From positions 1 through 39,156 of the forward strand of contig NZ_VMQU01000045.1 of the NCBI RefSeq assembly GCF_007714205.1: DNA of 39,156 bases, given 5' to 3'. This document shows positions 26,608 through 35,113 of the stretch, piece after piece; positions within the stretch are counted from its first letter, which is position 1; every line of letters starts with the position of its first letter. The stretch is from Mycobacterium helveticum (GTDB lineage Bacteria; Actinomycetota; Actinomycetes; Mycobacteriales; Mycobacteriaceae). The notes beneath the pieces were generated by a model. The model saw only the letters and a list, made by a program, of their open reading frames with translations, was not told where the DNA came from and did no database searches. The position numbers and the translations under genes were made by a program.

Positions 26608-27299
26608 ACGCCGGGCGGGCACAGGTCGGGGCGGCGTTCCCGGGTGCGCCGCAGGGAGACCTCCCGGCGCCAGGCGGCAACCCGGGCGTGGTCCCCGGAC
26701 AGCAGCACGTCGGGGACGTCGAGTCCCCGCCAGCTGGGCGGACGGGTGTACCCGGGCCCCTCCAGCAGCCGGTCCAGGCCGGGCGAGTGCGAGTCGTCGC
26801 GATGCGACGCGGGGTTGCCCAGGACGCCGGCCAAAAGCCGCAGCACCGCCTCGATCATCACGACCGCCGCCGATTCCCCGCCCGGCAGCACGTAGTCGCC
26901 GATCGAGACCTCCTCGACCCGCATCCGGCGGGCGGCGTCCTCGATGACCCGCTGGTCGATGCCCTCGTAGCGGCCGCAGGCGAACACCAGGTGCGCCTCG
27001 GCGCTCCAGCGCTGGGCCGTGGCCTGCGTGAACAGCGCACCGGCGGGAGTGGGCACGACCAACAGCGTCTCCCCGGAACAGATCTCGTCCAGCGCCTCGC
27101 CCCACACCGGCGCCTTCATCACCATCCCGGGACCCCCGCCGTAGGGCGCGTCGTCGACCGAGTGATGCACGTCGTGCGTCCAGCGCCGCAGGTCGTGCAC
27201 GCGCAGGTCGACCACGCCCGACTCGATCGCCTTGCCCGGCAACGACTGCCGCAGCGGGTCCAGGCAGGCCGGGAAGATCGTGACGACGTCGATCCTCAT
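26604..27299 (-). CDS. trmD: tRNA (guanine37-N1)-methyltransferase
   Basis: A 231-residue SPOUT methyltransferase that makes m1G37 in tRNAs and so prevents frameshifting. Visible landmarks are [42 protein letters not shown] and the knot loop [20 protein letters not shown]. The catalytic Asp region is [23 protein letters not shown] 27299 overlaps the rimM stop (ATGA). The stop codon is shared in CTAG (26604-26607) with lppW on the other strand. Confidence 0.97.
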   Translation of the reverse strand: MRIDVVTIFPACLDPLRQSLPGKAIESGVVDLRVHDLRRWTHDVHHSVDDAPYGGGPGMVMKAPVWGEALDEICSGETLLVVPTPAGALFTQATAQRWSAEAHLVFACGRYEGIDQRVIEDAARRMRVEEVSIGDYVLPGGESAAVVMIEAVLRLLAGVLGNPASHRDDSHSPGLDRLLEGPGYTRPPSWRGLDVPDVLLSGDHARVAAWRREVSLRRTRERRPDLCPPGV

Positions 27300-27829
27300 G
27301 CCAGATCCAGGAGACCCTCGGGCGGATCGATCTCGATGACGCCGTCCCGCAACGACACCGACGTGACGATCGCGCCGACGAACGGCACCAGCACCTCCCC
27401 GCCGTCAGGCCGCCGCACGGACAGCAACTCGCCGGCCGCGGTGTGCAGCACCTCGGCGACCACGCCGACGTCGGCGCCCGCCCTCGTGCGCACCCGCAGG
27501 CCCTCGAGCTGGTGGTCGTAGTAGGTGTCCGGCTCCTCGATGGGGTCGATCGGCGGCAGGTCGGCGGAGTCGACGACGAACAACCTCCCCCGCAACGCGT
27601 CGGCGGCGTCCCGGTCGCCGACCCCGGCCAACCGCACCAGCAGGCGCCCGCCGTGCTCGCGCGCGCTGTCGACGACGTAACTGCGCTCCGGCCCACCGCC
27701 GCGGACGTCCCTGGCCCGCAGTGCGGCGCCCGGCGCGAAACGGGCGGCGGGGTCGTCGGTGCGAATCTCGACGACCACCTCGCCGCCGACGCCGTGCGCT
27801 TTCACCACGCGCCCGACGGTCAACTCCAA
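27296..27829 (-). CDS. rimM: Ribosome maturation factor RimM
   Basis: A 177-residue 30S assembly factor that binds S19 and helps 16S head maturation. The N-terminal RimM barrel begins [20 protein letters not shown]. The C-terminal PRC-barrel domain contains [40 protein letters not shown] and [11 protein letters not shown]. It follows khpA by 19 bases and overlaps trmD by 4 bases, in the standard rpsP-khpA-rimM-trmD order. Confidence 0.97.
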   Translation of the reverse strand: MELTVGRVVKAHGVGGEVVVEIRTDDPAARFAPGAALRARDVRGGGPERSYVVDSAREHGGRLLVRLAGVGDRDAADALRGRLFVVDSADLPPIDPIEEPDTYYDHQLEGLRVRTRAGADVGVVAEVLHTAAGELLSVRRPDGGEVLVPFVGAIVTSVSLRDGVIEIDPPEGLLDLA

Positions 27830-27848
27830 GGGAGTTCCATCAGCGGTG

Positions 27849-28091
27849 CTACTGGTCGGTGTCCACGACGTCGACGCGGATGCCCCGCCCGCCGATGCCG
27901 GCGACCAGCGTGCGCAGGGCGGTCGCGGTGCGTCCGCCGCGACCGATCACCTTGCCCAGGTCGTCGGGATGGACGTGGACCTCGACAGTGCGCCCGCGCC
28001 GGCTGGTCACCATGTCCACCCGGACGTCGTCGGGGTTGTCGACGATGCCGCGGACCAGGTGCTCGACCGCGTCGACGACGACCGTGCTCAC
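27849..28091 (-). CDS. khpA: KH-domain RNA-binding protein (KhpA-type, Rv2908c-like)
   Basis: An 80-residue single KH-domain protein. The GXXG-type RNA-binding loop is in [20 protein letters not shown]. KhpA proteins partner with KhpB in Gram-positive bacteria and affect cell length and small-RNA metabolism. The start codon is GTG at 28091, 5 bases after the rpsP stop, consistent with coupling. Confidence 0.95.
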   Translation of the reverse strand: MSTVVVDAVEHLVRGIVDNPDDVRVDMVTSRRGRTVEVHVHPDDLGKVIGRGGRTATALRTLVAGIGGRGIRVDVVDTDQ

Positions 28092-28096
28092 GCCGG

Positions 28097-28609
28097 TCAG
28101 CTTTCCGCGGCGGGCTGGGCCGGCCCGGGCTGCTCGCCGCCCTCGTTGCCGGCTTCCGCGGGCGCCTCGGCCGGTCCATCACCGGCGGCCTCGGCCTTGC
28201 CCGCCTTCTTGGCCCCTGACGTCGACGCCTTCTTCTTCGGCTTGGCGGCCTCGGTGGTGGGACCGCCCTCGGCCTCGGCCAGCGCGGCGTTGAACAGCTC
28301 GAGCTTGCTGGGCTTGGGTGGCTTGACCTTCAGCGTGCCCTCGACGCCCGGGAGACCCTTGAACTTCTGCCAGTCGCCGGTGATCTTCAGCAGCTTGAGG
28401 ACCGGTTCGGTGGGCTGGGCACCCACGGACAGCCAGTACTGGGCGCGCTCGGAGTCGACCTCGATCAGGCTCGGCTCCTCCTTGGGGTGGTAGCGGCCGA
28501 TGACCTCGATCGAACGGCCGTCGCGCCGCGTGCGGGCGTCGGCGACGGCGATGCGGTACTGGGGGTTGCGGATCTTGCCGAGCCGGGTGAGCTTGATCTT
28601 GACAGCCAT
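28097..28609 (-). CDS. rpsP: 30S ribosomal protein S16 with long C-terminal tail
   Basis: A 170-residue S16. Residues 1-85 are the conserved ribosomal domain ([52 protein letters not shown]). Residues about 110-170 are a low-complexity Lys/Ala then Glu/Ala/Pro-rich tail ([20 protein letters not shown] then [15 protein letters not shown]), roughly doubling the usual 80-90 residue length; long tails are typical of actinobacterial S16. It starts the rpsP-khpA-rimM-trmD operon. ATG 28609. Confidence 0.97.
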   Translation of the reverse strand: MAVKIKLTRLGKIRNPQYRIAVADARTRRDGRSIEVIGRYHPKEEPSLIEVDSERAQYWLSVGAQPTEPVLKLLKITGDWQKFKGLPGVEGTLKVKPPKPSKLELFNAALAEAEGGPTTEAAKPKKKASTSGAKKAGKAEAAGDGPAEAPAEAGNEGGEQPGPAQPAAES

Positions 28610-28743
28610 GTGTTACGCGCTCCTGTAGATGTCACGCTGCAATTCGGCGATCGGGGCGGGTTGCCCGGATCCGGTTTTGCCTCGCGTGTGTGACCCGCGC
28701 GCGAACACCCGGTCGAGGTGGGTCGCACGAGGGACAGCCGCCC

Positions 28744-28754
28744 ATTGTGCCAGA
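28744..28754 (-). promoter_or_regulatory. Putative extended -10 promoter element of rpsP
   Basis: On the minus strand TCTGGCACAAT gives TGG-CACAAT, an extended -10 identical over 11 bases to that upstream of rplS. It lies about 135 bases upstream of the rpsP start; the -35 is weak. The region between it and rpsP holds no gene. Confidence 0.5.
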
Positions 28755-28788
28755 GCCGGAGCCGCGACCGGAAATTCGCCCGACCGGC

Positions 28789-29208
28789 TCACATCACCTT
28801 CTGGAAGACCTTCGTCTCGACCCGCCGCGTCATCCGCCAGCCCTCGGGGGTGCGGGTGAACTCGTCGTCGTACCAGAGCCCGCAGAACAGCACCTGGTCG
28901 CTCTCGCCGCCCAGCACCATGGGGTTGAAGCAGATCACCCGCGACGACGCGCTGTCACCGTCGATGCGGACCGAGAAGTTGCCGAGCATGTGGGCGTACA
29001 CCGGGAAGTTCGGCAACACCTCCGACAGCCACTTCTTGACCTCGGGATAGTGGCCGTCGATACCGCCCAGCGCCCGGTAGTCGATGTAGGCGTCCGGGGT
29101 GAACACGTGATCCAGGTCGTCGAACCGGCGCCGGTCGATTGCGGTGGAATAGTCCACCAGAAGTTGTTGGATCTCGAGGCGGTCGGAGATTTCGGCCAGG
29201 CTCAGCAT
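28789..29208 (-). CDS. NTF2/SnoaL-like protein (Rv2910c-like)
   Basis: A 139-residue SnoaL/NTF2-like alpha+beta-barrel protein. Typical features are EISDRLEIQQLLVDYSTAID, RRRFDDLDHVFTPDAYIDYR and the C-terminal strands LFCGLWYDDEFTRTPEGWRM followed by TRRVETKVFQKVM. Such folds serve as isomerases, dehydratases or ligand-binding proteins; the function here is unknown. It precedes rpsP by 179 bases on the same strand but is separated from it by the rpsP promoter. Confidence 0.9.
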   Translation of the reverse strand: MLSLAEISDRLEIQQLLVDYSTAIDRRRFDDLDHVFTPDAYIDYRALGGIDGHYPEVKKWLSEVLPNFPVYAHMLGNFSVRIDGDSASSRVICFNPMVLGGESDQVLFCGLWYDDEFTRTPEGWRMTRRVETKVFQKVM

Positions 29209-29250
29209 GCATCGGAGAGTACTGAAGATGCGCGCTGCGCATTGGCGGTC

Positions 29251-29327
29251 GGGCCCGAAAGCTACGGGTCCGAAAGCTACGGGTCCGAACTACGGGTCCG
29301 AAAGCTACTACGGGGTCCGAAAGCTAC
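29251..29327. repeat. 15-bp imperfect tandem repeat upstream of dacB2
   Basis: GGGTCCGAAAGCTAC or near-copies occur five times: 29251-29265 (GGGCCC variant), 29266-29280, 29281-29293 (2-base deletion), 29294-29308 and 29313-29327, the last after a 4-base TACG. The final copy contributes TAC to the likely -10 element. The array fills the 5' region between two divergent genes. Confidence 0.9.
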
Positions 29328-29330
29328 ACT
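29325..29330 (+). promoter_or_regulatory. Putative -10 element of dacB2, leaderless
   Basis: TACACT fits the TAnnnT -10 pattern. It ends 9 bases before ATG 29339, so transcription would start at or next to the A of the start codon; no ribosome site is seen upstream. The first half of the hexamer belongs to the last 15-bp repeat. Confidence 0.6.
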
Positions 29331-29338
29331 GTGCGCCC

Positions 29339-30214
29339 ATGCGCAAGCTCATGGCCGCGCTCACCGCGGCGCTCGCGGTCGGTGCCGGCGGGCTCGGCGC
29401 CCCGGCGTCCCGGGCCGACAGCATGCAGCCGGTCGGCTCGGTGCCGATTCCCGACGGACCCGCCCGGACCTGGATCGTGGCCGACCTCGACAGCGGTGAG
29501 GTGCTCGCCGGCCGCGACCAGGACGTGCAGCACCCGCCCGCGAGCACCATCAAGGTGCTGCTGGCGCTGGTGGCCCTCGACCAGGTGGGCCTGGACTCGA
29601 CCGTGGTCGCCGATGCCGCCGACGCCGACGTCGAATGCAGCTGCGTGGGCATCAAGCCGGGCCGCAGCTACACCGCGCGCCAGCTGCTCGACGCGATCCT
29701 GCTGGTGTCGGGCAACGACGCGGCCAACACGCTGGCGCACCTGATGGGCGGCCCCGAGGCCACCGTCGCCGCGATGAACGCCAAGGCCGCGTCCCTGGGT
29801 GCGACGAGCACGCATGCAACGACGCCGTCGGGCCTGGACGGGCCCGGCGGGTCCGGCGCGTCGACCGCGCACGACCTGGCCGTCCTCTTCCGCGCCGCCC
29901 TGGCCAACCCGGTGTTCGCCCAGATCACCGCCGAGCCGTCGGCGATGTTCCCCGGCGATCACGGCGAGCACCCGATCGTCAACCGCGACGAGCTGCTGCA
30001 GCGCTACCCCGGGGCGATCGGCGGCAAGACGGGCTTCACCAACGCGGCCCGCAAGACCTTCGTCGGCGCGGCCGCGCGCGGTGGACGGCGGCTGGTGATC
30101 GCGATGATGTACGGGCTGGTCCACGAGGGCGGCCCGACGTACTGGGATCAGGCCGCCAACCTGCTGGACTGGGGTTTCGCGCTCAACCCGGAGACGGGTA
30201 TCGGGTCGCTCTAG
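29339..30214 (+). CDS. dacB2: D-alanyl-D-alanine carboxypeptidase (Rv2911-like)
   Basis: A 291-residue exported penicillin-binding protein that removes the terminal D-Ala from peptidoglycan stem peptides. The signal peptide (1-27, MRKLMAALTAALAVGAGGLG then ASRA) is followed by the catalytic domain with S69-TIK-72 (ASTIKVLLALV), SGN 124-126 (LLVSGNDAANTLAHLM) and KTG 230-232 (GGKTGFTNAARKTFVG). It lacks the additional C-terminal domain and amphipathic anchor of PBP5 types. ATG 29339 is preceded by no ribosome site, but a -10 element fits leaderless transcription. Confidence 0.96.
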   Translation: MRKLMAALTAALAVGAGGLGAPASRADSMQPVGSVPIPDGPARTWIVADLDSGEVLAGRDQDVQHPPASTIKVLLALVALDQVGLDSTVVADAADADVECSCVGIKPGRSYTARQLLDAILLVSGNDAANTLAHLMGGPEATVAAMNAKAASLGATSTHATTPSGLDGPGGSGASTAHDLAVLFRAALANPVFAQITAEPSAMFPGDHGEHPIVNRDELLQRYPGAIGGKTGFTNAARKTFVGAAARGGRRLVIAMMYGLVHEGGPTYWDQAANLLDWGFALNPETGIGSL

Positions 30215-30218
30215 CACC

Positions 30219-30563
30219 GCGAGCAGGCACCGCCTCCTCGTGGTAGCCGTCGACCGACTCGTCCAGGCCGTCCGGGTCGATCACCGCGAAATCCGCCCGG
30301 TCGCCTTCGCGCAGCGTGCCCGCGTCGATGCCGAACCACTCCGCCGGCTCGCCGGTGAGGCGGTGCACCGCGCGCAGGGTGGACAGGAACGGCGCGCCGG
30401 CCCGCTCGGCGTCCCGGGTGCGCTTGAGCAGCCGCAGCGCGAAGTTGGAGAAGGCCATGTTGCGCAGGTGCGCCCCGGCGTCGGAGAACCCCAGGTGGAT
30501 GCTGGGGTCGGCGGCGAGCTTGCCGCGCAGGTGGCCGCGCCGCGCGGGACGTTGCGGGCGGGG
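30219..30563 (-). pseudogene. Remnant of D-aminoacylase/amidohydrolase (Rv2913c-like)
   Basis: Only a C-terminal part of an N-acyl-D-amino-acid deacylase-type amidohydrolase can be read: LHLRGKL-like start, IHLGFSDAGAHLRNMAFSNF, LRLLKRTRD, LRAVHRLTGEPAEWFGIDAG, LREGDRADFAVIDPDGL and VDGYHEEAVP. GFSDAGAH is the conserved metal-site Asp/His segment. No start codon or N-terminal barrel remains (the ~500 upstream residues are gone) and the last ~40 residues are lost, so this is a pseudogene. It lies 9 bases after the pknI stop, exactly where M. tuberculosis has Rv2913c. Confidence 0.85.
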
Positions 30564-30572
30564 TTGGGGCGT

Positions 30573-32216
30573 TCAGGGATGGGGCGTGCCCGAGGGCACC
30601 GGCTCTACACCGGCCGGGTCCGGCACCGTCACCCCCGGCGGCACCCCGCCGTGCGGGCTGGCCACCGCGGGGATGCGGATGACCGCCGACCGCTGGCCGC
30701 ACTCGTTGGTCTGCACGGTCAGGGTCTCCTCGCCGGAGAAGTCGCCGCGGGACTGTGGTTGCAGGGTGAGCACCAGCGTCGCGGTCTGCTTCTGGCGCAA
30801 TCCGTCCGAGCCGATGCACGGGAACCGGACGTCGACCGGCGAGGACTGCCACCGGCCGTCCCCGTACGCCAGGAACAGCGGCGCACCGGGCGAAAGCGCG
30901 CGCAGGTGCCGGGCGTCGTCGAGCCGGGTGGCGGTGGCGGTGCAGGACTGCGGTTCGCACGACGAGCGGAAGGCCCACCAGGTGGTCACGTCCGGGGGTT
31001 GCGGGTCGGCGACGTAGTTGTAGGTCTGCTTCGTGCGTTCGACGTCGAGGCTGTACGTGCCGTCCAGCGGGACCGGCGGCGCGGCGGTCCGGGTGCCACC
31101 GGCCGCGGCCGACGGGGACGGTGTGCGGCCGACGCCCTGACCCGGGGCAGGTTGGGTCTTGCGCCCGACCACCAGGCCCAGCGCGACCAGTCCGGCGACC
31201 AGCGCCACCGCCACGACCCGCAGCACGGCCTTGCGCAACCCGCGCCGCGCCGGCACCGTCGACGTGGCGCGGGCGGGCGACGTGGCCGGCGGGTCCCCGC
31301 CGGAGAAGCCGGCCGGTCGCCCACCCCACGCCCCTGCCACCGGCCTGGCACCGCCCGCGGCGTCGGCCGCCGGCACGCCGCCGGATGCGTCGTCGGACTC
31401 GGGCCAGGCGTGCGCGGGATAGTCGGCGACCAGCACCGCTTCGGGTCCGCGGTCGCCGGGGCCGAGGCCCGCTTGCTCGTTGGCCGCGTCGGCGAAATCG
31501 GTGCACCGCGCGAACCGGTCGGCGGCCCGTACGGCAAGCGCCCTGGCGAACACCCCGTCGAGGCGGGCCAGTTCCGGGCGCTGGTCGCTGAGCCGCGGCG
31601 GCGCGCCGGCGGCCAGGGGCGCACCGGTCAGCAGGTGAAACGCCGTGGCCGCCAGCGCGTACTGGTCGGCGCGCCCGTCGATGTCGGAGCCCGGCAGCTG
31701 CTCGGGCGCCGCGTAGGCCGACGGTCCGGCGATGCCGAAGTCGGACAACAGGATTCGTGGTTCACCCTCGTCGCGGCCGGTCAAAAAGACGTTGGCCGGC
31801 TTGACGTTGCGGTGCAACAGGCCGCGCTGGTGCGCGTAGTCGAGCGCCTCGGCGAGGGCGTTGACCACGGCGAGCGCCTCACCGACCGGGGACACCGCGG
31901 GAAACCGGCCGGCCATCAGCTGCGCGGCGTTGATGCCGTCCACGTAGTCCATCGCGACCCACAGCTGTCCCTCGAACTCGGCGCGGTCGTTCACCCGCAC
32001 GATGTGCGGGTGATACAGGCCCGAGGCGGTCGGGGTCTCGGCGTGGAACCGGCGGCGGAATTCGCCGTCCCGTGACAACTCCGGCGACAGCACCTTCAGC
32101 GCCTGCCAGCGTGACGACCGCGGATCCTGGGCGAGGTACACCGTGCCGGTCGCCCCGGAACCCAGCCTCCGAGCCACGAGGTATCCGGCAAATGTCGCGC
32201 CGCTGAGCAACGCCAT
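30573..32216 (-). CDS. pknI: Membrane Ser/Thr protein kinase-like PknI, HRN in place of HRD
   Basis: A 547-residue PknI-type eukaryotic-like kinase. The kinase domain (about 8-240) has the glycine loop (LGSGATGTVYL), Lys41 (QALKVL), a catalytic loop HRNVKPANVFL and DFG at 159-161. The catalytic Asp of HRD is Asn (137), and the segment from DFG to APEQ is very short (DFGIAGPSAYAAPEQL), lacking the usual phosphorylatable activation loop. The C-terminus has an acidic/Pro linker, a membrane helix (about 331-351) and an external domain with Cys residues (CEPQSCTATA, TNECGQRSAVIRI). It probably follows ffh and the amidohydrolase in one unit (9-bp gap). Confidence 0.95.
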   Translation of the reverse strand: MALLSGATFAGYLVARRLGSGATGTVYLAQDPRSSRWQALKVLSPELSRDGEFRRRFHAETPTASGLYHPHIVRVNDRAEFEGQLWVAMDYVDGINAAQLMAGRFPAVSPVGEALAVVNALAEALDYAHQRGLLHRNVKPANVFLTGRDEGEPRILLSDFGIAGPSAYAAPEQLPGSDIDGRADQYALAATAFHLLTGAPLAAGAPPRLSDQRPELARLDGVFARALAVRAADRFARCTDFADAANEQAGLGPGDRGPEAVLVADYPAHAWPESDDASGGVPAADAAGGARPVAGAWGGRPAGFSGGDPPATSPARATSTVPARRGLRKAVLRVVAVALVAGLVALGLVVGRKTQPAPGQGVGRTPSPSAAAGGTRTAAPPVPLDGTYSLDVERTKQTYNYVADPQPPDVTTWWAFRSSCEPQSCTATATRLDDARHLRALSPGAPLFLAYGDGRWQSSPVDVRFPCIGSDGLRQKQTATLVLTLQPQSRGDFSGEETLTVQTNECGQRSAVIRIPAVASPHGGVPPGVTVPDPAGVEPVPSGTPHP

Positions 32217-32225
32217 CTCCAGACC

Positions 32226-33344
32226 CTATTCCCTCGCCGGACGCGACGCGCGCCCGGCCGCCGCGTCAACTCCGGCACGAAACACGTTGCCGCGCAGGAT
32301 CACCAGCTCCGGCGCGGCGAGCACGTCGGGCCCCAGCCGGGGGTCTTGCGAGTAGCACAGCAGGTCGGCGGGCGCCCCGTGCCCGAGGCCGGGCCTGCCC
32401 AGCCAGCGGCGGGCCTGCCAGCATGCCGCGCCTAGCGCCTCGGTCGGGCTCATGCCGATGCGCGTGAGCGCCTCGACCTCGTCGCCGATCCGGCCGTGAG
32501 CGACCATGCCGCCCGCGTCGGTGCCCGCGTACACCGGCACCCCGGCCTCCCGCGCCGCGGCGATCCGCTGGTAGCCGCGGGCATACAGGTCGCGCATGTG
32601 CGCGGCGTAGGTCGGGTACCGCGTCGCGGCATCGGCGATGCCGGGGAAGTTCTCGAGGTTGATCAGCGTGGGCACCAGCGCCGTGCCGCGCTCGAGCATC
32701 AGGGCGATGTTGTCGTCGGTGAGGCCGGTGCCGTGCTCGATGCAGTCGATGCCGGCATTGATCAGGCCCGGCAGCGCGTCCTCGCTGAAGACGTGCGCGG
32801 TGACGCGGGCGCCGTTCTCGTGCGCGGCGTCGATCGCGGCCTTGAGCACGCCGTCGGACCACAGCGGCGCGAGATCGCCGCTGCCGCGGTCGATCCAGTC
32901 GCCGACCAGCTTGATCCAGCCGCCGCCGCGCCCGGCCTCCGCGGCGACCGCCGCCGGCAGCTGCGACTCGTCCTCGAGTTCGACGGCGAAGCCGGCGATG
33001 TAGCGCTTGGGCCGGGCCAGATGCCTGCCGGCCCTGATGATGCGGGGCAGGTCGGCGCGGTCGTCGAGGCTGCGGGTGTCGGTGGGCGAACCGCAGTCGC
33101 GCAACAGCAGCGCCCCGGCCCCGCGTTCGATCTCGGCCTGCGCGATCGCCTCGTCGAGCGGGATCTCGCCGTGCTTGCCGAGCCCGATGTGGCAGTGCGC
33201 GTCCACCAGCCCGGGCAGAATCCAGCCGCCGTCAAAGACGGTGTCAGCCCCGGCGACCGGTTCGGTGCTGATCCGGCCGTCGACGACCCACAGTTCGACC
33301 TCGGCCTCCTCGGGCAGCCCCCGGCCTCGCACGCGCATGCGCAC
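32226..33344 (-). CDS. Metal-dependent amidohydrolase (Rv2915c-like)
   Basis: A 372-residue amidohydrolase-superfamily TIM-barrel enzyme of the imidazolonepropionase/prolidase-like type. Metal and active-site motifs are visible: LPGLVDAHCHIGLGKHG (HxH), a Lys in GGWIKLVGDWID, ARVTAHVFSE and IDCIEHGTGLTDDN (His ligands) and VYAGTDAGGMVAHG (Asp). The substrate is unknown. It begins 7 bases after the ffh stop, and pknI begins 9 bases after its own stop. The ATG at 33344 or the second Met (33338) may be used. Confidence 0.93.
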   Translation of the reverse strand: MRMRVRGRGLPEEAEVELWVVDGRISTEPVAGADTVFDGGWILPGLVDAHCHIGLGKHGEIPLDEAIAQAEIERGAGALLLRDCGSPTDTRSLDDRADLPRIIRAGRHLARPKRYIAGFAVELEDESQLPAAVAAEAGRGGGWIKLVGDWIDRGSGDLAPLWSDGVLKAAIDAAHENGARVTAHVFSEDALPGLINAGIDCIEHGTGLTDDNIALMLERGTALVPTLINLENFPGIADAATRYPTYAAHMRDLYARGYQRIAAAREAGVPVYAGTDAGGMVAHGRIGDEVEALTRIGMSPTEALGAACWQARRWLGRPGLGHGAPADLLCYSQDPRLGPDVLAAPELVILRGNVFRAGVDAAAGRASRPARE

Positions 33345-33351
33345 GCTACGG

Positions 33352-34935
33352 CTACTTTCTTCCCGGGTTGCCCGGGAACTTCAGCTTGGACAGGTCGAAG
33401 TCGGCCAGTCCGGGCGGCAGCTCGTTGAGGCCGTCGGGCAGCTGCGACAGATCCGGGAATCCGGCCGGCATGCCCGGCATGCCCGCCCCGAACGGGCTCG
33501 TCGCCTTGGGCGGCGTGGGGCCGCGCGCCCCCTTCTTGCCCTTCTTGCCGGCCTTGCCCTTAGCGCCCTTGGCCTTGCGCGTCGCCGACTTGCGCCCCAG
33601 GCCCGGCATGCCCATGCCGCCGAGCATGGACGACATCATCTTGCGGGCCTCGAAGAAGCGGTCGACGAGCTGGTTGACCTCGGAGACCGTCACGCCCGAG
33701 CCGTTGGCGATGCGCAACCGCCGGGAGGCGTTGATGATCTTCGGCTCCGCCCGCTCCTGCGGCGTCATCCCGCGGATGATGGCCTGCAACCGGTCGAGTT
33801 GCTTGTCGTCGACGGCGGCCAGGGCGTCTTTCATCTGGCCGGCGCCGGGCAGCATGCCCAGCAGGTTGCCGATCGGACCCATCTTGCGGATCGCCAGCAT
33901 CTGTTCCAGGAAGTCCTCCAGCGTCAGCTCGCCGGTGCCGATCTTGGCGGCGGCCGCCTCGGCCTGCTCGGCGTCGAAGACCTGTTCGGCCTGTTCGATC
34001 AGGCTCAGCATGTCGCCCATGCCCAGGATGCGGCCGGCCATCCGGTCGGGGTGGAAGACCTCGAAGTCCTCGAGCTTCTCGCCGGTGGAGGCGAAGAGGA
34101 TCGGCACCCCGGTCACCTCGCGGACCGACAACGCGGCACCACCACGGGCGTCGCCGTCGAGCTTGGTCAGCACCACGCCGGTGAAACCGACACCCTCGCG
34201 GAACGCCTCGGCCGTGGTGACGGCGTCCTGCCCGACCATCGCGTCCAGGACGAACAGCACCTCGTCGGGGTCGACGGCGGTGCGGATGGCCGCGGCCTGG
34301 GCCATCAGCTCGTCGTCGATGCCCAACCGTCCCGCGGTGTCGACGATGACGACGTCGAAGTGCTTGGCGCGGGCCTCGGCGAGACCGGCGGCCGCGACGG
34401 CGACGGGGTCGGGGGGGCCGGCGTCGGGATCCGGCGATCCGGCACCCGGGTGCGGCGCGAACACCGGCACCCCGGCCCGCTGTCCGACGACTTGGAGCTG
34501 GTTCACCGCGGCCGGGCGCTGCAGGTCGCAGGCCACCAGCAGCGGCGTGTGACCCTGGCCGCGCAGCCAGGCCGCGAGCTTGCCGGCCAGCGTCGTCTTG
34601 CCGGCGCCCTGCAGGCCGGCGAGCATCACGACGGTCGGCGGCGTCTTGGCGTAGGCCAGCTGGCGGGTCTGGCCGCCGAGGATGCCGACGAGTTCGTCGT
34701 TGACGATCTTGACGACCTGCTGCGCCGGGTTCAGGGCGCCGGACACCTCGGCGCCCCGGGCGCGCTCCTTGATCCTGTTGACGAACGCCCGCACCACGGG
34801 CAGCGAGACGTCGGCCTCCAGCAGCGCGAGCCGGATTTCGCGGGTGGTGGCCTCGATGTCGGCGTCGGTCAGTCGACCCTTGCCGCGCAGTCCCGCCAGC
34901 GCACCGGTCAACCGGTCAGACAGCGATTCAAACAC
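33352..34935 (-). CDS. ffh: Signal recognition particle protein Ffh
   Basis: A 527-residue SRP54-type GTPase that targets membrane and secreted proteins with 4.5S RNA and FtsY. The N domain (1-90) is followed by the G domain with GLQGAGKTT (P-loop, about 107-115), VIVDTAGRLGID and LTKLDGDARGGA. The Met-rich M domain contains KMGPIGNLLGMLPG and FEARKMMSSMLGGMGMPGLG. There is a Pro/Gly-rich insert (PHPGAGSPDPDAGPPDPVAV) between the G-domain motifs and a long basic, Lys/Gly/Pro-rich tail. Both are seen in mycobacterial Ffh. The start is GTG at 34935. Confidence 0.97.
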   Translation of the reverse strand: MFESLSDRLTGALAGLRGKGRLTDADIEATTREIRLALLEADVSLPVVRAFVNRIKERARGAEVSGALNPAQQVVKIVNDELVGILGGQTRQLAYAKTPPTVVMLAGLQGAGKTTLAGKLAAWLRGQGHTPLLVACDLQRPAAVNQLQVVGQRAGVPVFAPHPGAGSPDPDAGPPDPVAVAAAGLAEARAKHFDVVIVDTAGRLGIDDELMAQAAAIRTAVDPDEVLFVLDAMVGQDAVTTAEAFREGVGFTGVVLTKLDGDARGGAALSVREVTGVPILFASTGEKLEDFEVFHPDRMAGRILGMGDMLSLIEQAEQVFDAEQAEAAAAKIGTGELTLEDFLEQMLAIRKMGPIGNLLGMLPGAGQMKDALAAVDDKQLDRLQAIIRGMTPQERAEPKIINASRRLRIANGSGVTVSEVNQLVDRFFEARKMMSSMLGGMGMPGLGRKSATRKAKGAKGKAGKKGKKGARGPTPPKATSPFGAGMPGMPAGFPDLSQLPDGLNELPPGLADFDLSKLKFPGNPGRK

Positions 34936-35113
34936 CCGACCAGCCTAGTGGCATCGCAAGCGCGGCGATGCCGGGCGCGGCGGGTGCGACGCGCGACGCC
35001 GCGACACATCACCGGCCCGAGTCGTTGCCGCGGCGAAAAGCCTTGCCGTGCTAGATTTCACGTCCGCCAATCAACCAGGCCGGCCGCATCGGATAACGGG
35101 ACTACGGGGGGAA

